64,000 nucleotides of DNA from Natrinema sp031626495 (GCF_031626495.1 NZ_JAMQOJ010000006.1:372001-436000), one strand, 5' to 3'; shown: positions 53,008 through 62,872, counted from the first letter of the stretch. Notes: a model not told the origin generated them from the sequence alone. Made by a program: numbers and translations.

Positions 53008-53876
53008 GTGCTACCACCCCGTAGTCCCTCAGGACGGAAAATCAGGACAACGAATAGGACTGCAAAGATCGCGAAGAACCGCCACCGGCTTCCGACTACC
53101 GTCGCAGTAAGGGTATCGACCAGTCCGATCAGAAGGCTTGCGAAGATCGTTCCGACGAAGCTACCGACACCACCGAGAACGACGATTGTAAACGCAAACG
53201 TCGTCAGGGTAACACCCGTCGTCGGCGAGAGGGTGAACAACATCCCATACAGGATTCCCGAAATGCCGGAAAGGACTGCACCGATGCCGAACGTGAGCAT
53301 ATAGATCCACTGGTAATTCACACCCACCATCTCCGCACCGCGCCTATCACTCGAGACTGCACGTATTGCCAGCCCAGTGTACGTGTGACGAGTGAACAAA
53401 TAGAGACCGAGTAGCATTACCACTGCGATCACTCCAGCGACCGGTCGGAGCAGATCCATCGATGTTCCCGCAATAACGACACTTCCGAGGTCCGGTGAAG
53501 GAATCTGCCGAAAGCCACCGAATTGTCGCCGTAAGACGTTTTCAGCGATGATCGAAATCCCAAACGTCGCGAAGAAAGTCATCAGGAGGAATTCGTCACG
53601 CCCATAGAACTTTCCGATTACCAATTTTTCGACCGTGATACCCGCGATAAACGCAAATACGATTCCGGCGATGATGCTCGGGACTAATCCGATACCGATT
53701 CCGATCAATCCGACGACCACGAACCCAGATACGCTAGCGAACTCTCCCTGCGCAAAGTTCGGGACGTCAAGGGTACCGAAGATCAACGACAGACCGACGG
53801 CAACTAGCGCAAGAATGCTTCCGAAGATCAATCCATTACTGACGATAAATACAACTTGATCGACCGAGGTTGCCAT
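53004..53876 (-). CDS. livH: branched-chain/aromatic amino acid ABC permease LivH-type
   Basis: 290 residues from ATG 53876. FIVSNGLIFGSILALVAVGLSLIFGTLDVPNFAQGEF is the LivH start, and TFAFTIVVLGGVGSFVGTIFASLLIGL the conserved C-terminal part. Forms the membrane channel with LivM. Confidence 0.9.
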   Translation of the reverse strand: MATSVDQVVFIVSNGLIFGSILALVAVGLSLIFGTLDVPNFAQGEFASVSGFVVVGLIGIGIGLVPSIIAGIVFAFIAGITVEKLVIGKFYGRDEFLLMTFFATFGISIIAENVLRRQFGGFRQIPSPDLGSVVIAGTSMDLLRPVAGVIAVVMLLGLYLFTRHTYTGLAIRAVSSDRRGAEMVGVNYQWIYMLTFGIGAVLSGISGILYGMLFTLSPTTGVTLTTFAFTIVVLGGVGSFVGTIFASLLIGLVDTLTATVVGSRWRFFAIFAVLFVVLIFRPEGLRGGST

Positions 53877-53877
53877 T

Positions 53878-54615
53878 TCAAGCACCCCCCAGGTATTTTT
53901 CAATCACTTCGTCATTCGAAGCCATGTCTGACGCTTTCCCACGGTGAACGATCGTTCCGTCCTCGATGAGACATCCCGAATCAGCCAGTTCTAACGCTTC
54001 CTTCGCTCGTTGCTCGACGAGAACGACTGAAATTCCTTTCTCGTTGATCTCTCGGATCTTGGCGAACAGTTCCGGGATGAGCTTCGGAGCGAGTCCGAGT
54101 GACGGCTCGTCGAGCAGGAGGATGCGAATGTCGGTCATCAGCGCACGACCGATAGCGAGCATCTGAGCCTCGCCTCCGCTGAGAGTTCCCGCCTGCTGAT
54201 CCTGCCGTTCCTTCAGCCGAGGAAATAGCTCGAAGACACGATCGATCCGTTCGCTCCGGTTTTCCCCTCGATTGGGGTACGAACCCAGAATGAGGTTCTC
54301 CTTCACGGACATATCTTGGAACAAGTTTCGCTCCTCGGATGCGAGTGACAATCCTCTACCGACGCGGTCGTGGACTGAAGTGTCGGTAACGGTCTCATCC
54401 TCGATTTGAATGCTGCCATCTGACGGCGTAATCAATCCCATGAGGACGCGCATAAGCGTCGTCTTGCCGGCACCGTTTGGGCCGACAATAGACAGGATTT
54501 CACCTTCTTCTAGCTCGAAGGAAAGGTCCCGAAGGACCTGGGACTCGCCGTACCCAGCCTCGATATTCTCCGCCTTCAGGATCTTATTTTCCGATGTAGG
54601 CTTCTTGGAGTCCAT
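53878..54615 (-). CDS. livF: ABC transporter ATP-binding protein LivF-type
   Basis: 245 residues. ENIEAGYGESQVLRDLSFELEEGEILSIVGPNGAGKTTLMRVLMG, TLSGGEAQMLAIGRALM and LLLDEPSLGLAPKL are LivF-type. Overlaps livG by 32 bases; its stop is one base before the livH start. Confidence 0.92.
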   Translation of the reverse strand: MDSKKPTSENKILKAENIEAGYGESQVLRDLSFELEEGEILSIVGPNGAGKTTLMRVLMGLITPSDGSIQIEDETVTDTSVHDRVGRGLSLASEERNLFQDMSVKENLILGSYPNRGENRSERIDRVFELFPRLKERQDQQAGTLSGGEAQMLAIGRALMTDIRILLLDEPSLGLAPKLIPELFAKIREINEKGISVVLVEQRAKEALELADSGCLIEDGTIVHRGKASDMASNDEVIEKYLGGA

Positions 54616-55303
54616 CGTCCTCTAACACCTCCGTTGGACTTCCGGTCAGCAAGTGTCTCCCGTTGTTCATTGCGATAATTGTGTCCGAGATTGATCGCAT
54701 CCGCTTCAGGTCGTGTTCAATGAGCAGTACCGCGATATCGAACTCACTATTGAGCTGTTTGATCGTCTCGCACATGTCAATCTTTTCTGTGGGGGTGAGT
54801 CCCGCCATGATCTCATCAAGCAGTAACAACGTCGGAGCAGACATCAACGCGCGAGCCACGTCGACCTGCTTCTGCTCAATGAGTTGCAAATTTTCGGTAC
54901 GAACGTTCTGTTTCTTCCCGAGGTCGAAGAACTCCAGCGTGCGTTGGTACAGTTCTTCTTCATCGAGAGTGGAGTCGCTGCCACCAAACCGATGTGCCAC
55001 ACGGAGGTTCTTTTCCACCGTCAGCGACCGAATCGGTTTCGGTGTCTGAAACGTCCTTGCGATTCCTTTTCTACAGATTTTGTGAGCGCGCTCTCGGGTC
55101 ACGTCCTCGCCTTGAAACCGAACGGTACCCGAGTCGGGGTCAAGGGCGCCGGTAATAACGTTGAACAGGGTCGTCTTGCCGGCCCCATTCGGACCGATGA
55201 GGCCCGTAATGTCGTCCGCCGCCACAGACCCCTCGAACCCATCGAGCGCGATGATTCCCCCGAATGTTTTCGTTATATCTTCCAGTTCCAGTATCTCGCT
55301 CAT
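54584..55303 (-). CDS. livG: ABC transporter ATP-binding protein LivG-type
   Basis: 239 residues. ITKTFGGIIALDGFEGSVA, GPNGAGKTTLFNVITGA, RKGIARTFQTPKPI and LLLDEIMAGLTPTEKI are LivG motifs. The ABC signature is degenerate (NLQLIEQKQVDVARALM in place of LSYGQQR), an odd departure that may slow ATP hydrolysis. Second gene of the operon after livK. Confidence 0.9.
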   Translation of the reverse strand: MSEILELEDITKTFGGIIALDGFEGSVAADDITGLIGPNGAGKTTLFNVITGALDPDSGTVRFQGEDVTRERAHKICRKGIARTFQTPKPIRSLTVEKNLRVAHRFGGSDSTLDEEELYQRTLEFFDLGKKQNVRTENLQLIEQKQVDVARALMSAPTLLLLDEIMAGLTPTEKIDMCETIKQLNSEFDIAVLLIEHDLKRMRSISDTIIAMNNGRHLLTGSPTEVLEDDGLQEAYIGK

Positions 55304-55312
55304 TTATACCAA

Positions 55313-56476
55313 CTAGGGCTTGATAACATCGCTCGTATACTGGGGAACGTTTCTGATCTCCCCATCGCTTTGCTCCCACTTGCTTACAATCATCTGGAAA
55401 GCTTCGTTGTTACCATCCCCGTCGAAGCTGACATCCCATCCAGATGCAGATTCGTACTCTATATCGGCGAGTCCGTCACGAACACTTTGAGCGTCGACGG
55501 AATCCTGTTCGTCAATAACCTGTGTTAGCATCCGAACCGCATCATAGTTGGGAAGGCTGAGCGCGTCCATCCGAACATCGTATTCGTCTTGCATTTGTTC
55601 AGACGCCTGCTGTGCGCGTTCGTTTTTGAGGTCGACTCCCCAATTATACATATCGACGATGTCCTCGCCGAGCGCTTCCCGAAATGCTTCCGTTCCGTAC
55701 GAATCGTGCCCGATTACGATATCCACTTCTTCGAACATGTCCTGTTCACGCATCTGTTGGACGAGTGTTGGCCCATTGCCACCCGGGAACGGGCAAAAGA
55801 TCGCATCGATCTCGCCGGTATTAATCGACTGGAGTTCCGGTACAAAGTCATTGGTACTCATCGGGACCACGGCGTCTGATACCAGTTCAATATCGTAGTT
55901 ATTGGCTTGCTGCTCAAGGAAATCAACTGCCGATCGCCCCATTGAATAATCAGCGGCAATGACACTAATACCGGACACGCCCTGTTGGTTGAGGAACTCA
56001 ACCATCCCCGTCATTTTTTGCTTCAGATTCCCCGTCATCCGGAACGTATACTCGTCCCCTGATTCGACGACCTCCGCAGCGACAGAAATGGCCGTCATGA
56101 ACGGGACTTCTTCGCTCTCGGCGTGATTGCTGAGCGCTGTTGAGACGTCGCTCGAGAACGTTCCGGTGAGAGCTGGAACGCCGTTATCGAGGAGGTCACG
56201 CGTGACCGTGATCGCAGCTTCTGGGTCACCCTCTCCGTCTTGTTTCTCGAGCGTGACTTCTCCGGATGCCTCATCAGCGAAGTCTTCGACTGCAATCTCC
56301 GCGGCTTGGAGTGCCCTTTCTCCGTTAGTCGCAAGTGGGCCCGACTGCGGGGATGGCATCCCGATTGCACGTTCGTACTTGCTCTCGTTAAAGGCCCCAC
56401 CGATACAGCCAGCCAGGGCACTGACGCTAGCGAAAGCGGTCGCTTCGACAAACCGACGTCTGGTATGACGCCTCAT
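55313..56476 (-). CDS. livK: amino-acid-binding lipoprotein LivK-type
   Basis: 387 residues with a twin-arginine lipoprotein signal (TRRRFVEATAFASVSALAGC). The type-I periplasmic-binding fold shows IGMPSPQSGPLATNGERALQAAEIAVEDF, ALTGTFSSDVSTALSNHAESEEVPFMT and IAADYSMGRSAVDF. First gene of the operon. The ligand may be an aromatic or branched-chain amino acid or related metabolite, given the tryptophan enzymes nearby (inference). Confidence 0.9.
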   Translation of the reverse strand: MRRHTRRRFVEATAFASVSALAGCIGGAFNESKYERAIGMPSPQSGPLATNGERALQAAEIAVEDFADEASGEVTLEKQDGEGDPEAAITVTRDLLDNGVPALTGTFSSDVSTALSNHAESEEVPFMTAISVAAEVVESGDEYTFRMTGNLKQKMTGMVEFLNQQGVSGISVIAADYSMGRSAVDFLEQQANNYDIELVSDAVVPMSTNDFVPELQSINTGEIDAIFCPFPGGNGPTLVQQMREQDMFEEVDIVIGHDSYGTEAFREALGEDIVDMYNWGVDLKNERAQQASEQMQDEYDVRMDALSLPNYDAVRMLTQVIDEQDSVDAQSVRDGLADIEYESASGWDVSFDGDGNNEAFQMIVSKWEQSDGEIRNVPQYTSDVIKP

Positions 56477-56842
56477 ACCACTCCAGTATTAGTCCACCAT
56501 GATAAATATTACTGTCTAGTGAGAGTCAGGCTTAAAAATGAGTGTAGGTATCCGATTGCCGACGGACTCTACTACGCGTACTTTGGATCTAAAAGACGTC
56601 GCCTCCCTCGCTCTAATCAACGATCTCTGAGCCATCTAGTCAATTTGATCACCAATACCGCATTCAGGATCTGCTACTGGTTCTACACTTGTGGTGTGTG
56701 GATGACCTATGCAAAAATTGCCGAAAGACATCTTTCAACTCTCGATCGAGATAGCTACTTAGTTGGTAAGTCCAGGACAATCGAGTTCCGCAAGACTCTA
56801 CCCGTATGCCTCTCCGAAGCCGATCCTCTACAGTGGCCAGTA
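56477..56842. other. divergent intergenic region between livK and pdxS
   Basis: Holds the promoters of both divergent genes. gataaatatt (56500-56510) serves livK on the reverse strand. The forward open frame through this interval is just an extension of pdxS with no pdxS-like sequence. Confidence 0.4.
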
Positions 56843-56850
56843 GATATATA
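56843..56850 (+). promoter_or_regulatory. TATA element of pdxS
   Basis: gatatata ends 26 bases before ATG 56876, giving a leaderless transcript and supporting this start codon. Confidence 0.55.
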
Positions 56851-56875
56851 TTGGGCGATAAAAGATAGGAAAAGC

Positions 56876-57784
56876 ATGGCAGAAGCATCCGATTTAGAGG
56901 AACTCCGTCAGGGAACAGAACTCATCAAACGCGGTTTCGCCCAAATGCAGAAAGGAGGGGTCATTATGGATGTCGTCAATGGTGAACAGGCCCGAATTGC
57001 CGAAGATGCCGGGGCCGTCGCCGTCATGGCGCTTGAGGCAGTCCCAGCGGATATCCGTAAACGGGGAGGGGTTTCTCGTATGGCGGACCCAGATACTATC
57101 CGTGAGATTATCGACGAGGTCTCGATTCCGGTCATGGGGAAATCACGAATCGGCCATACCAAAGAAGCCGAAATCCTCGAAGCCGTTGACGTCGATATGA
57201 TCGATGAAAGCGAAGTGCTCACCCCTGCCGACAACCGCTACCATATCGACAAACGTGAATTCACGGCACCTTTCGTTTGTGGAGCTCGCGACCTCGGCGA
57301 GGCGCTCCGCCGAATTAACGAAGGCGCCGCGATGATTCGCACGAAAGGCGAAGCGGGGACGGGAGACGTAAATCAGGCTGTCCATCATCAACGGAATATC
57401 AAGGGGGCGATCCGATCGCTGGAAGGGATGACGTTTGAAGAACGGGAATCGTGGGCTCGAGAAAACGATGCTCCCGCCGAATTAGTACATGAAACGGCAG
57501 AAATGGGGCGTCTACCCGTTGTGAACTTTGCTGCTGGGGGCATCGCGACACCAGCGGATGCCGCATTGATGATGCACCATGGTTGTGATGGCATCTTTGT
57601 CGGGAGTGGGATCTTCGGAGCCGAAAATCCCGAGGCAATGGCCAACTCTATCGTTGACGCAGTCAATCATTGGGATGACCCCGAAACCCTGGCTGCACTT
57701 GCCAGTGGGATCGGGGAGGGAATGAAAGGTAAAGCCAACGAGGATCTATCGGGAGACGAGCAACTTCAAGAACACGGTGTGTGA
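56876..57784 (+). CDS. pdxS: pyridoxal 5'-phosphate synthase subunit PdxS
   Basis: 302 residues, standard length. Builds PLP from ribose 5-phosphate, glyceraldehyde 3-phosphate and ammonia. Catalytic residues are all present: Asp in GGVIMDVVNGEQA, Lys in PVMGKSRIGH (Schiff base) and Lys in MIRTKGEAGTG; also ESEVLTPAD and NFAAGGIATPADAALMM. The glutaminase partner PdxT is not seen in this window. Here it may secure cofactor for the two aminotransferases and TrpB. Confidence 0.95.
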   Translation: MAEASDLEELRQGTELIKRGFAQMQKGGVIMDVVNGEQARIAEDAGAVAVMALEAVPADIRKRGGVSRMADPDTIREIIDEVSIPVMGKSRIGHTKEAEILEAVDVDMIDESEVLTPADNRYHIDKREFTAPFVCGARDLGEALRRINEGAAMIRTKGEAGTGDVNQAVHHQRNIKGAIRSLEGMTFEERESWARENDAPAELVHETAEMGRLPVVNFAAGGIATPADAALMMHHGCDGIFVGSGIFGAENPEAMANSIVDAVNHWDDPETLAALASGIGEGMKGKANEDLSGDEQLQEHGV

Positions 57785-58129
57785 TCTCCTAGTTGTTAGA
57801 AAAGCAATACTCTTCCGCACATTATTGTGGCGGAGATAGGATGAGCGGACGTATTGATTCGGGCCGGGATTAGATAGACGATAGTACTGTCATAATTAGA
57901 GAGCGGCTCGATGGGGTGTTTCGGCGAGGAAAATAGTCAGGCTGGTCTCTTCATCAGGCCGTCTACGGAATTGTTTCAGACTCGATCCTTTCCTATAGAA
58001 TTATTCCATGCTATCCAGACTGTGAGTGACAGCCACATATAAATATCCATAAGAATAAATCAAAATACACTCGCCCGGAACGGTCAAATATGGAATAGAT
58101 TTATGTGGATTATTGCCATATCACGTCTT
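57785..58129. other. intergenic region between pdxS and trpB
   Basis: 345 bases. At 57878-57892, acgatagtactgtca resembles the iclR-associated palindrome cores (12 of 15 positions match the copy-2 site), a possible weak operator. An AT-rich tract near 58040-58100 precedes trpB. Confidence 0.4.
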
Positions 58130-59305
58130 ATGGGTTCTAACGACTCAGCCCAGGCGCAGACTTTCGGACAGTTCGGTGGACGCTATGTCCCAGAGGAATT
58201 AGAAGAGGTACTCGCGGATCTAGCCGATGAGTACGACCGCTTGAAAGAGGATCAAGAGTTCCAGGAGGAACTCGACGAACTGATGCGTAATTTCGCAGGT
58301 CGTCCTACCCCGCTTTACCATGCACCGACGCTTTCCGAGAAGTACGGGACGACCATCTATCTCAAACGGGAAGATCTAGTTCACGGTGGGGCTCACAAAC
58401 TGAATAACGCGCTCGGCCAAGCACTACTGGCCAAACACGCCGGGAAAGAGCGACTGATCGCTGAAACGGGTGCTGGCCAACATGGAACAGCGACGTCAAT
58501 CGTTGGTGCGCTCACTGGTCTCGAGACAGAGATTTACCAGGGCAAAAAGGACGTCGAGCGGCAGCAGATGAATGTCTTCCGGATGGAGCAAATGGGAGCG
58601 ACCGTCAATGAGGTCACACGCGGCGGTGCTGGCCTCGCAGATGCGGTCGATGCGGCTATGGAAGATCTGATCGAAAACTCTGATGACACCCACTATATGG
58701 TCGGTTCGGTCGTCGGTCCGGATCCATGGCCGCGAATGGTCCGTGACTTCCAGTCGGTAATCGGTGAAGAAGCACGCGAACAAATCCTCGAGCAGGAGGG
58801 CCAATTACCGGACGCTGCTGTCGCTTGCGTCGGCGGCGGTTCGAATGCGATGGGCCTGTTCCATCCATTCTTCGACGACAGCGAAGTCGATTTCTATGGT
58901 GCGGAGGCCGCTGGAAAAGGACTCGAGACTGACCAGCACGCAGCACCACTTTCAGAGGGGGAAGAGGAAGTGTATCAGGGAATGCGAACTCAGGTAATCG
59001 ACGACGATGTCGAAGTCCACTCCATCGCTGCGGGCCTCGACTATCCCGGAGTGGGTCCGGAACACGCGAACTATCAAGCGATGGATCGGTGCACGTATCG
59101 GGGCGTCCTTGACGATGAAGCGCTCGAAGCCTTCCAAGACCTCTGTGAGTACGAAGGGATTGTTCCCGCTCTCGAGTCGAGTCACGCTGTCGCTCTCGCG
59201 AAGAAAGTGGCCGCCGAGATGAGCGAGGATGACGTTCTTCTCGTGAACGTAAGCGGACGAGGTGACAAAGACGTCGAAAAGATCGCCTCGGAGTACTTGC
59301 AGTAA
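58130..59305 (+). CDS. trpB: tryptophan synthase beta subunit-like protein
   Basis: 391 residues from ATG 58130 (MGSNDSAQAQTFGQFGGRYV). PLP lysine in KREDLVHGGAHKLNN, ETGAGQHGTATSIVGA, phosphate loop CVGGGSNAMGLF, and the C-terminal IAAGLDYPGVGPEHANYQ. Condenses indole with serine. No trpA or other trp gene is adjacent, so it may be an island paralog used with external indole or another nucleophile. Position next to pdxS (PLP supply) and within a serine-gene cluster supports a serine-dependent beta-replacement role. Confidence 0.9.
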   Translation: MGSNDSAQAQTFGQFGGRYVPEELEEVLADLADEYDRLKEDQEFQEELDELMRNFAGRPTPLYHAPTLSEKYGTTIYLKREDLVHGGAHKLNNALGQALLAKHAGKERLIAETGAGQHGTATSIVGALTGLETEIYQGKKDVERQQMNVFRMEQMGATVNEVTRGGAGLADAVDAAMEDLIENSDDTHYMVGSVVGPDPWPRMVRDFQSVIGEEAREQILEQEGQLPDAAVACVGGGSNAMGLFHPFFDDSEVDFYGAEAAGKGLETDQHAAPLSEGEEEVYQGMRTQVIDDDVEVHSIAAGLDYPGVGPEHANYQAMDRCTYRGVLDDEALEAFQDLCEYEGIVPALESSHAVALAKKVAAEMSEDDVLLVNVSGRGDKDVEKIASEYLQ

Positions 59306-59456
59306 GCTACGGACCGTTTCGGTTGGAGTAGTGGCTTCTGTCCCGAGAAGACCCCACTCTTTCTACGCCAAGTGCGCGTGTTTCGTCGGTCTCACCGCAG
59401 TTCTATCCATAATTAGTATATAAAGCCGATAGAATATAGTGCCGGTTTGTTTCGAC

Positions 59457-61790
59457 TTAACGGTGTGAGTCGAGCAGAAGTTTCTGCTCGACCCGTTTGA
59501 CCTCGTGTTGGACGTCGCGGACGGCGTCGATGTTCGCCGAGATCGAGCTGATGCCCTCGTTGACGAGGAAGCGGGCCATTTCGGGTTTCGAGCCGGCCTG
59601 GCCGCAGATGCTCGTGTCGACGTCGTGTTCGCGGCAGGTCTCGATGACATCGCCGATCAGCCGCAACACGGCGGGGTGGAGTTCGTCGAAGCGGTCGGCG
59701 ACGTTCTCGTTGTTCCGGTCGACGGCGAGCGTGTACTGGGTCAGGTCGTTGGTGCCGAACGAGGCGAAGTCGATGCCGGCTTCGGCCATCCCCTCGACCG
59801 ACAGCGCCGAGGCCGGCGTCTCGATCATCGCGCCCCAGCGGCGCTTCTCGGGGTCGATGCCCGCTTCCTTCATGAGTTCTTTCGCCTGCAGGACGTCCTC
59901 GGCGTCGTTGACCAGCGGGAGCATGATCTCGACGTTGTCGTAGCCCATCTCGTAGAGCCGACGGAACGCCTCGAGTTCGTGAGCGAAGACGTCGGGTCGG
60001 TCCAGCGAGCGCCGGATGCCCCGGTAGCCGAGCATCGGGTTGTGCTCTTCGGGCTCGTCGTTGCCGCCCTCGAGCTGGCGGAACTCGTCGGTGGGGGCGT
60101 CGAGGGTGCGCACGCGGACGGGACGCGGATAGAACTCGTCGGCGACGCCGCGGATACCGTCGACGAGTTCGGAGATGTAGGCGTCCTCGCCGTTTTCCTC
60201 GATGTACTTGGCGGGCGTCTGGTTCAGCGAAAGGATCATGTGCTCCGTGCGAAGGAGACCGACGCCGTCGGCACCCGTCGCGGCCGCGCGCTCGGCGGCC
60301 TCGGGGATGGAGACGTTGACCTTGACCTCGGTCGCGGTCATCGGCTTGACCGGTGACTGCGGCCGAACTTCCTCGACGGGTTCGGTCTCTTCGTCGGGCT
60401 CGACCGCCGTCCCCTCGAGCACCGACCCCTTCTCGCCGTCGAGCGTGACGACCTGTCCGTCCTCCAGGACGGTCGTCGCGTTGGTCGTGCCGACGATGGC
60501 GGGGACGCCGAGTTCTCGCGAGACGATGGCGGCGTGGCTGGTCATGCCGCCCTCGTCAGTGATGATTCCCGAAGCGCGTTTCATCGCGGGAACCATGTCG
60601 GGCATCGTCATCTCGGTGACGATGATGTCGCCCTCGCCGACCTTCGCCAGATCGTCGAGTTTGGTGACGATCCGCGCCGGGCCGCTGACCGTGCCCGGAC
60701 TCGAGCCAAGGCCGTCGACGAGCACGTCGCCGGAGGAACTCGCGTCGGACGCGCCGCCCCCGCCTTCGGCCGTCTGGACGCCGCTGCCGTCGGTCAGCCC
60801 CTTCGAGGCGGTATCGCCGCTGGCCGCCTCGGCGGCGTCGCCGTCGCTCTCGTCGATCGTGGTGATCGGACGGGACTGGAGCATATAGACCTCGCCGTCG
60901 ACGATGGCCCACTCGACGTCCTGGGGTTCGCCGTAGTGGTCCTCGACGCGCTCGCCGAGGTCCATGAGCTCGTCGATCTCGTCGTCGGAGACGACCCGTT
61001 GGGTCCGCTTGTCCTCTGGCACGTCGCGCTCGACGGTCTGGCCGGTCGCCTCGTCTTTCTCGTACATCACCTTCTTCTCGGCGATGGTGACGTCCATCGA
61101 CCGGTCCTTTCGGTCGATGACGTAGTTGTCCGGCGAGACGGCGCCGGAGACGACGGCCTCGCCGAGTCCCCAGGCGGCCTCGATGATCATCGTCGGATCG
61201 CCCGTCGAGGGGTGACTCGTGAACATCACGCCCGACTTCTCGGCGTCGACCATCTGCTGGACGACGACCGCGATGTTGACCGCGGAGTGGTCGAAGCCCT
61301 GCTCCTGGCGGTAGTAGATCGCCCGCTGAGTGAACAGCGAGGCCCAGCACTCGCGGACGCGGTCGAGCAGGTCTTCCTCGGTGACGTTGAGGAACGTCTC
61401 CTGTTGCCCGGCGAAGGAGGCGTCAGGCAGGTCCTCGGCCGTCGCTGACGAGCGCACCGCGACGAACGCCTCGCCGTCGCCGACCTCGCGGTAGCTCGCG
61501 ACGATCTCTTCGCGGAGGTCGTCGGGGAACGGCGTCTCGAGGATGAGTTCCTGTGCGCGGTCGGCCGCGTCGGCCAGCGCGGCCGAGTCGTCGACGTCGA
61601 CGTCGACCGCCGCGAACAGTTCCTCGTCTATTCCGGCTTCTTCGATAAACGAGCGATAGGTCCCGGCGGTTACGACGAATCCCGGGGGAACGGGCAGCCC
61701 CGCGCCCGTCAACTCGCCCAGGGAGGCACCTTTGCCGCCGACCTTCTCGAGGTCGTCGGCACCGATCTCGTCCAGCCAGAGTACAGCCAT
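59457..61790 (-). CDS. ppsA: phosphoenolpyruvate synthase
   Basis: 777 residues. N-terminal ATP-grasp (VGGKGASLGELTGAGLPVPPGFVVT, SSATAEDLPDASFAGQQETFLNV), phosphohistidine domain (DEGGMTSHAAIVSRELGVPAIVG) and PEP-binding barrel (GVGLLRTEHMIL, FGTNDLTQYTLAVDRN, SICGQAGSKPEMA). Converts pyruvate and ATP to PEP, feeding gluconeogenesis and 3-phosphoglycerate for SerA. A Gly/Ser-rich linker at about residues 315-350 joins the domains. Codon use is strongly GC-rich, like a core gene. Confidence 0.95.
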   Translation of the reverse strand: MAVLWLDEIGADDLEKVGGKGASLGELTGAGLPVPPGFVVTAGTYRSFIEEAGIDEELFAAVDVDVDDSAALADAADRAQELILETPFPDDLREEIVASYREVGDGEAFVAVRSSATAEDLPDASFAGQQETFLNVTEEDLLDRVRECWASLFTQRAIYYRQEQGFDHSAVNIAVVVQQMVDAEKSGVMFTSHPSTGDPTMIIEAAWGLGEAVVSGAVSPDNYVIDRKDRSMDVTIAEKKVMYEKDEATGQTVERDVPEDKRTQRVVSDDEIDELMDLGERVEDHYGEPQDVEWAIVDGEVYMLQSRPITTIDESDGDAAEAASGDTASKGLTDGSGVQTAEGGGGASDASSSGDVLVDGLGSSPGTVSGPARIVTKLDDLAKVGEGDIIVTEMTMPDMVPAMKRASGIITDEGGMTSHAAIVSRELGVPAIVGTTNATTVLEDGQVVTLDGEKGSVLEGTAVEPDEETEPVEEVRPQSPVKPMTATEVKVNVSIPEAAERAAATGADGVGLLRTEHMILSLNQTPAKYIEENGEDAYISELVDGIRGVADEFYPRPVRVRTLDAPTDEFRQLEGGNDEPEEHNPMLGYRGIRRSLDRPDVFAHELEAFRRLYEMGYDNVEIMLPLVNDAEDVLQAKELMKEAGIDPEKRRWGAMIETPASALSVEGMAEAGIDFASFGTNDLTQYTLAVDRNNENVADRFDELHPAVLRLIGDVIETCREHDVDTSICGQAGSKPEMARFLVNEGISSISANIDAVRDVQHEVKRVEQKLLLDSHR

Positions 61791-62872
61791 CTGTACCTAA
61801 CAAATCGAATAACGAAACAAAGAGTCTTACGGCTTGTAATAGCTGAGTTAGGTATCGTTGCGGGGTTATAGCCACGATGGTGGGAGATGTCTGGTTTCAG
61901 TTGACTACCCATGGATAGATATGCGGCGTTTTCTGGGGGGTTGTATTTGATAAATATTTATCGTATATGCACCAAGATTCGTTCGCTAGCTTCAAATGAC
62001 CGGTTTAAACCACTATGCAACGGGTGATAGTAATTGAATTCCTCAGAGCTTGTTTGATACTACCAAACCAACATCTTATCATCATGTAAAAATAGAAGGT
62101 GTATATATCCCATTATATTATATTGGCACCACAGCCGATAATTCAGCGAAAATCTATGCGTATCTTGCATCTTCGCCTGCGTTCGCACGATAGAACAGAG
62201 ATAAGAGATGCATTCGGGCGAATAGCTCTGCGTTTGGTGTTAACAAACGCACTACGGACAGCGAGAGTTAGGCGGCAGCAAGTTTTTATTCGCCGAGAAA
62301 TTCACTTCAAAAACTGATACGGTGATCCAATTCGGGGTGGCTGACCCGCTAAAAGCGGAATCCATTGGCAGGCCGTATCTGACATTGCGGGTTTGCCGAC
62401 TGCTGAGTCGAGAGATCTGTCCTGCCTGTCTTAGGAAACTGCCCATCGCTCATCTGAATCACTAACGGATAGACTAACAATAGTACTGTTGTTAGTCTAA
62501 AGTGGCGATGACAGCTATTCTCGAAATTAGCTAATCGATTCAAGTCCAGGGAAGTGGACAGTCCGCATCAGTTCTGTAATGGGAAACATACGCAGTCAGA
62601 TAGCAGCGCCAGTATCGTTTATACCTCCTGTCACGGGTGTCTGTTCACAATTGACAAACTTCCCTAGTCTGTCCGAAAAATAATCCATTTTTGTTGTTAA
62701 AACACTGCGGAGGTAGCTCTATCGCATTGATGGCTCGGCGATCCAAGTCAAACCGGTTGTGGTATCTCTGTTCGCGCAATTCCCTCTGTGCCGCTCTAAC
62801 CGAAGTTTGCACATTAGACTATGATAGAAAATCATCCCGACCCTGGTAGAATAGAACCTGTATCCGTCCCGA
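61791..62872. other. AT-rich gene-poor spacer before iclR copy 2
   Basis: About 1.1 kb, visibly low in GC, with only short unconvincing frames. Mirrors the spacer before copy 1. Contains the palindrome at 62471-62498. No RNA gene or transposon end recognised. Confidence 0.45.
62471..62498. promoter_or_regulatory. 28-base near-perfect palindrome upstream of iclR copy 2
   Basis: Arms AGACTAACAATAGT and ACTGTTGTTAGTCT are inverted repeats with one mismatch and no spacer. The inner 20 bases differ from the palindrome at 38086-38111 at one position, although the surrounding sequences differ. This conservation argues for a protein-binding site. Confidence 0.6.

Noticed and set aside
59505..61448. 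Long forward open frames opposite ppsA
   Set aside because: Antisense of PEP synthase; no recognisable domain.
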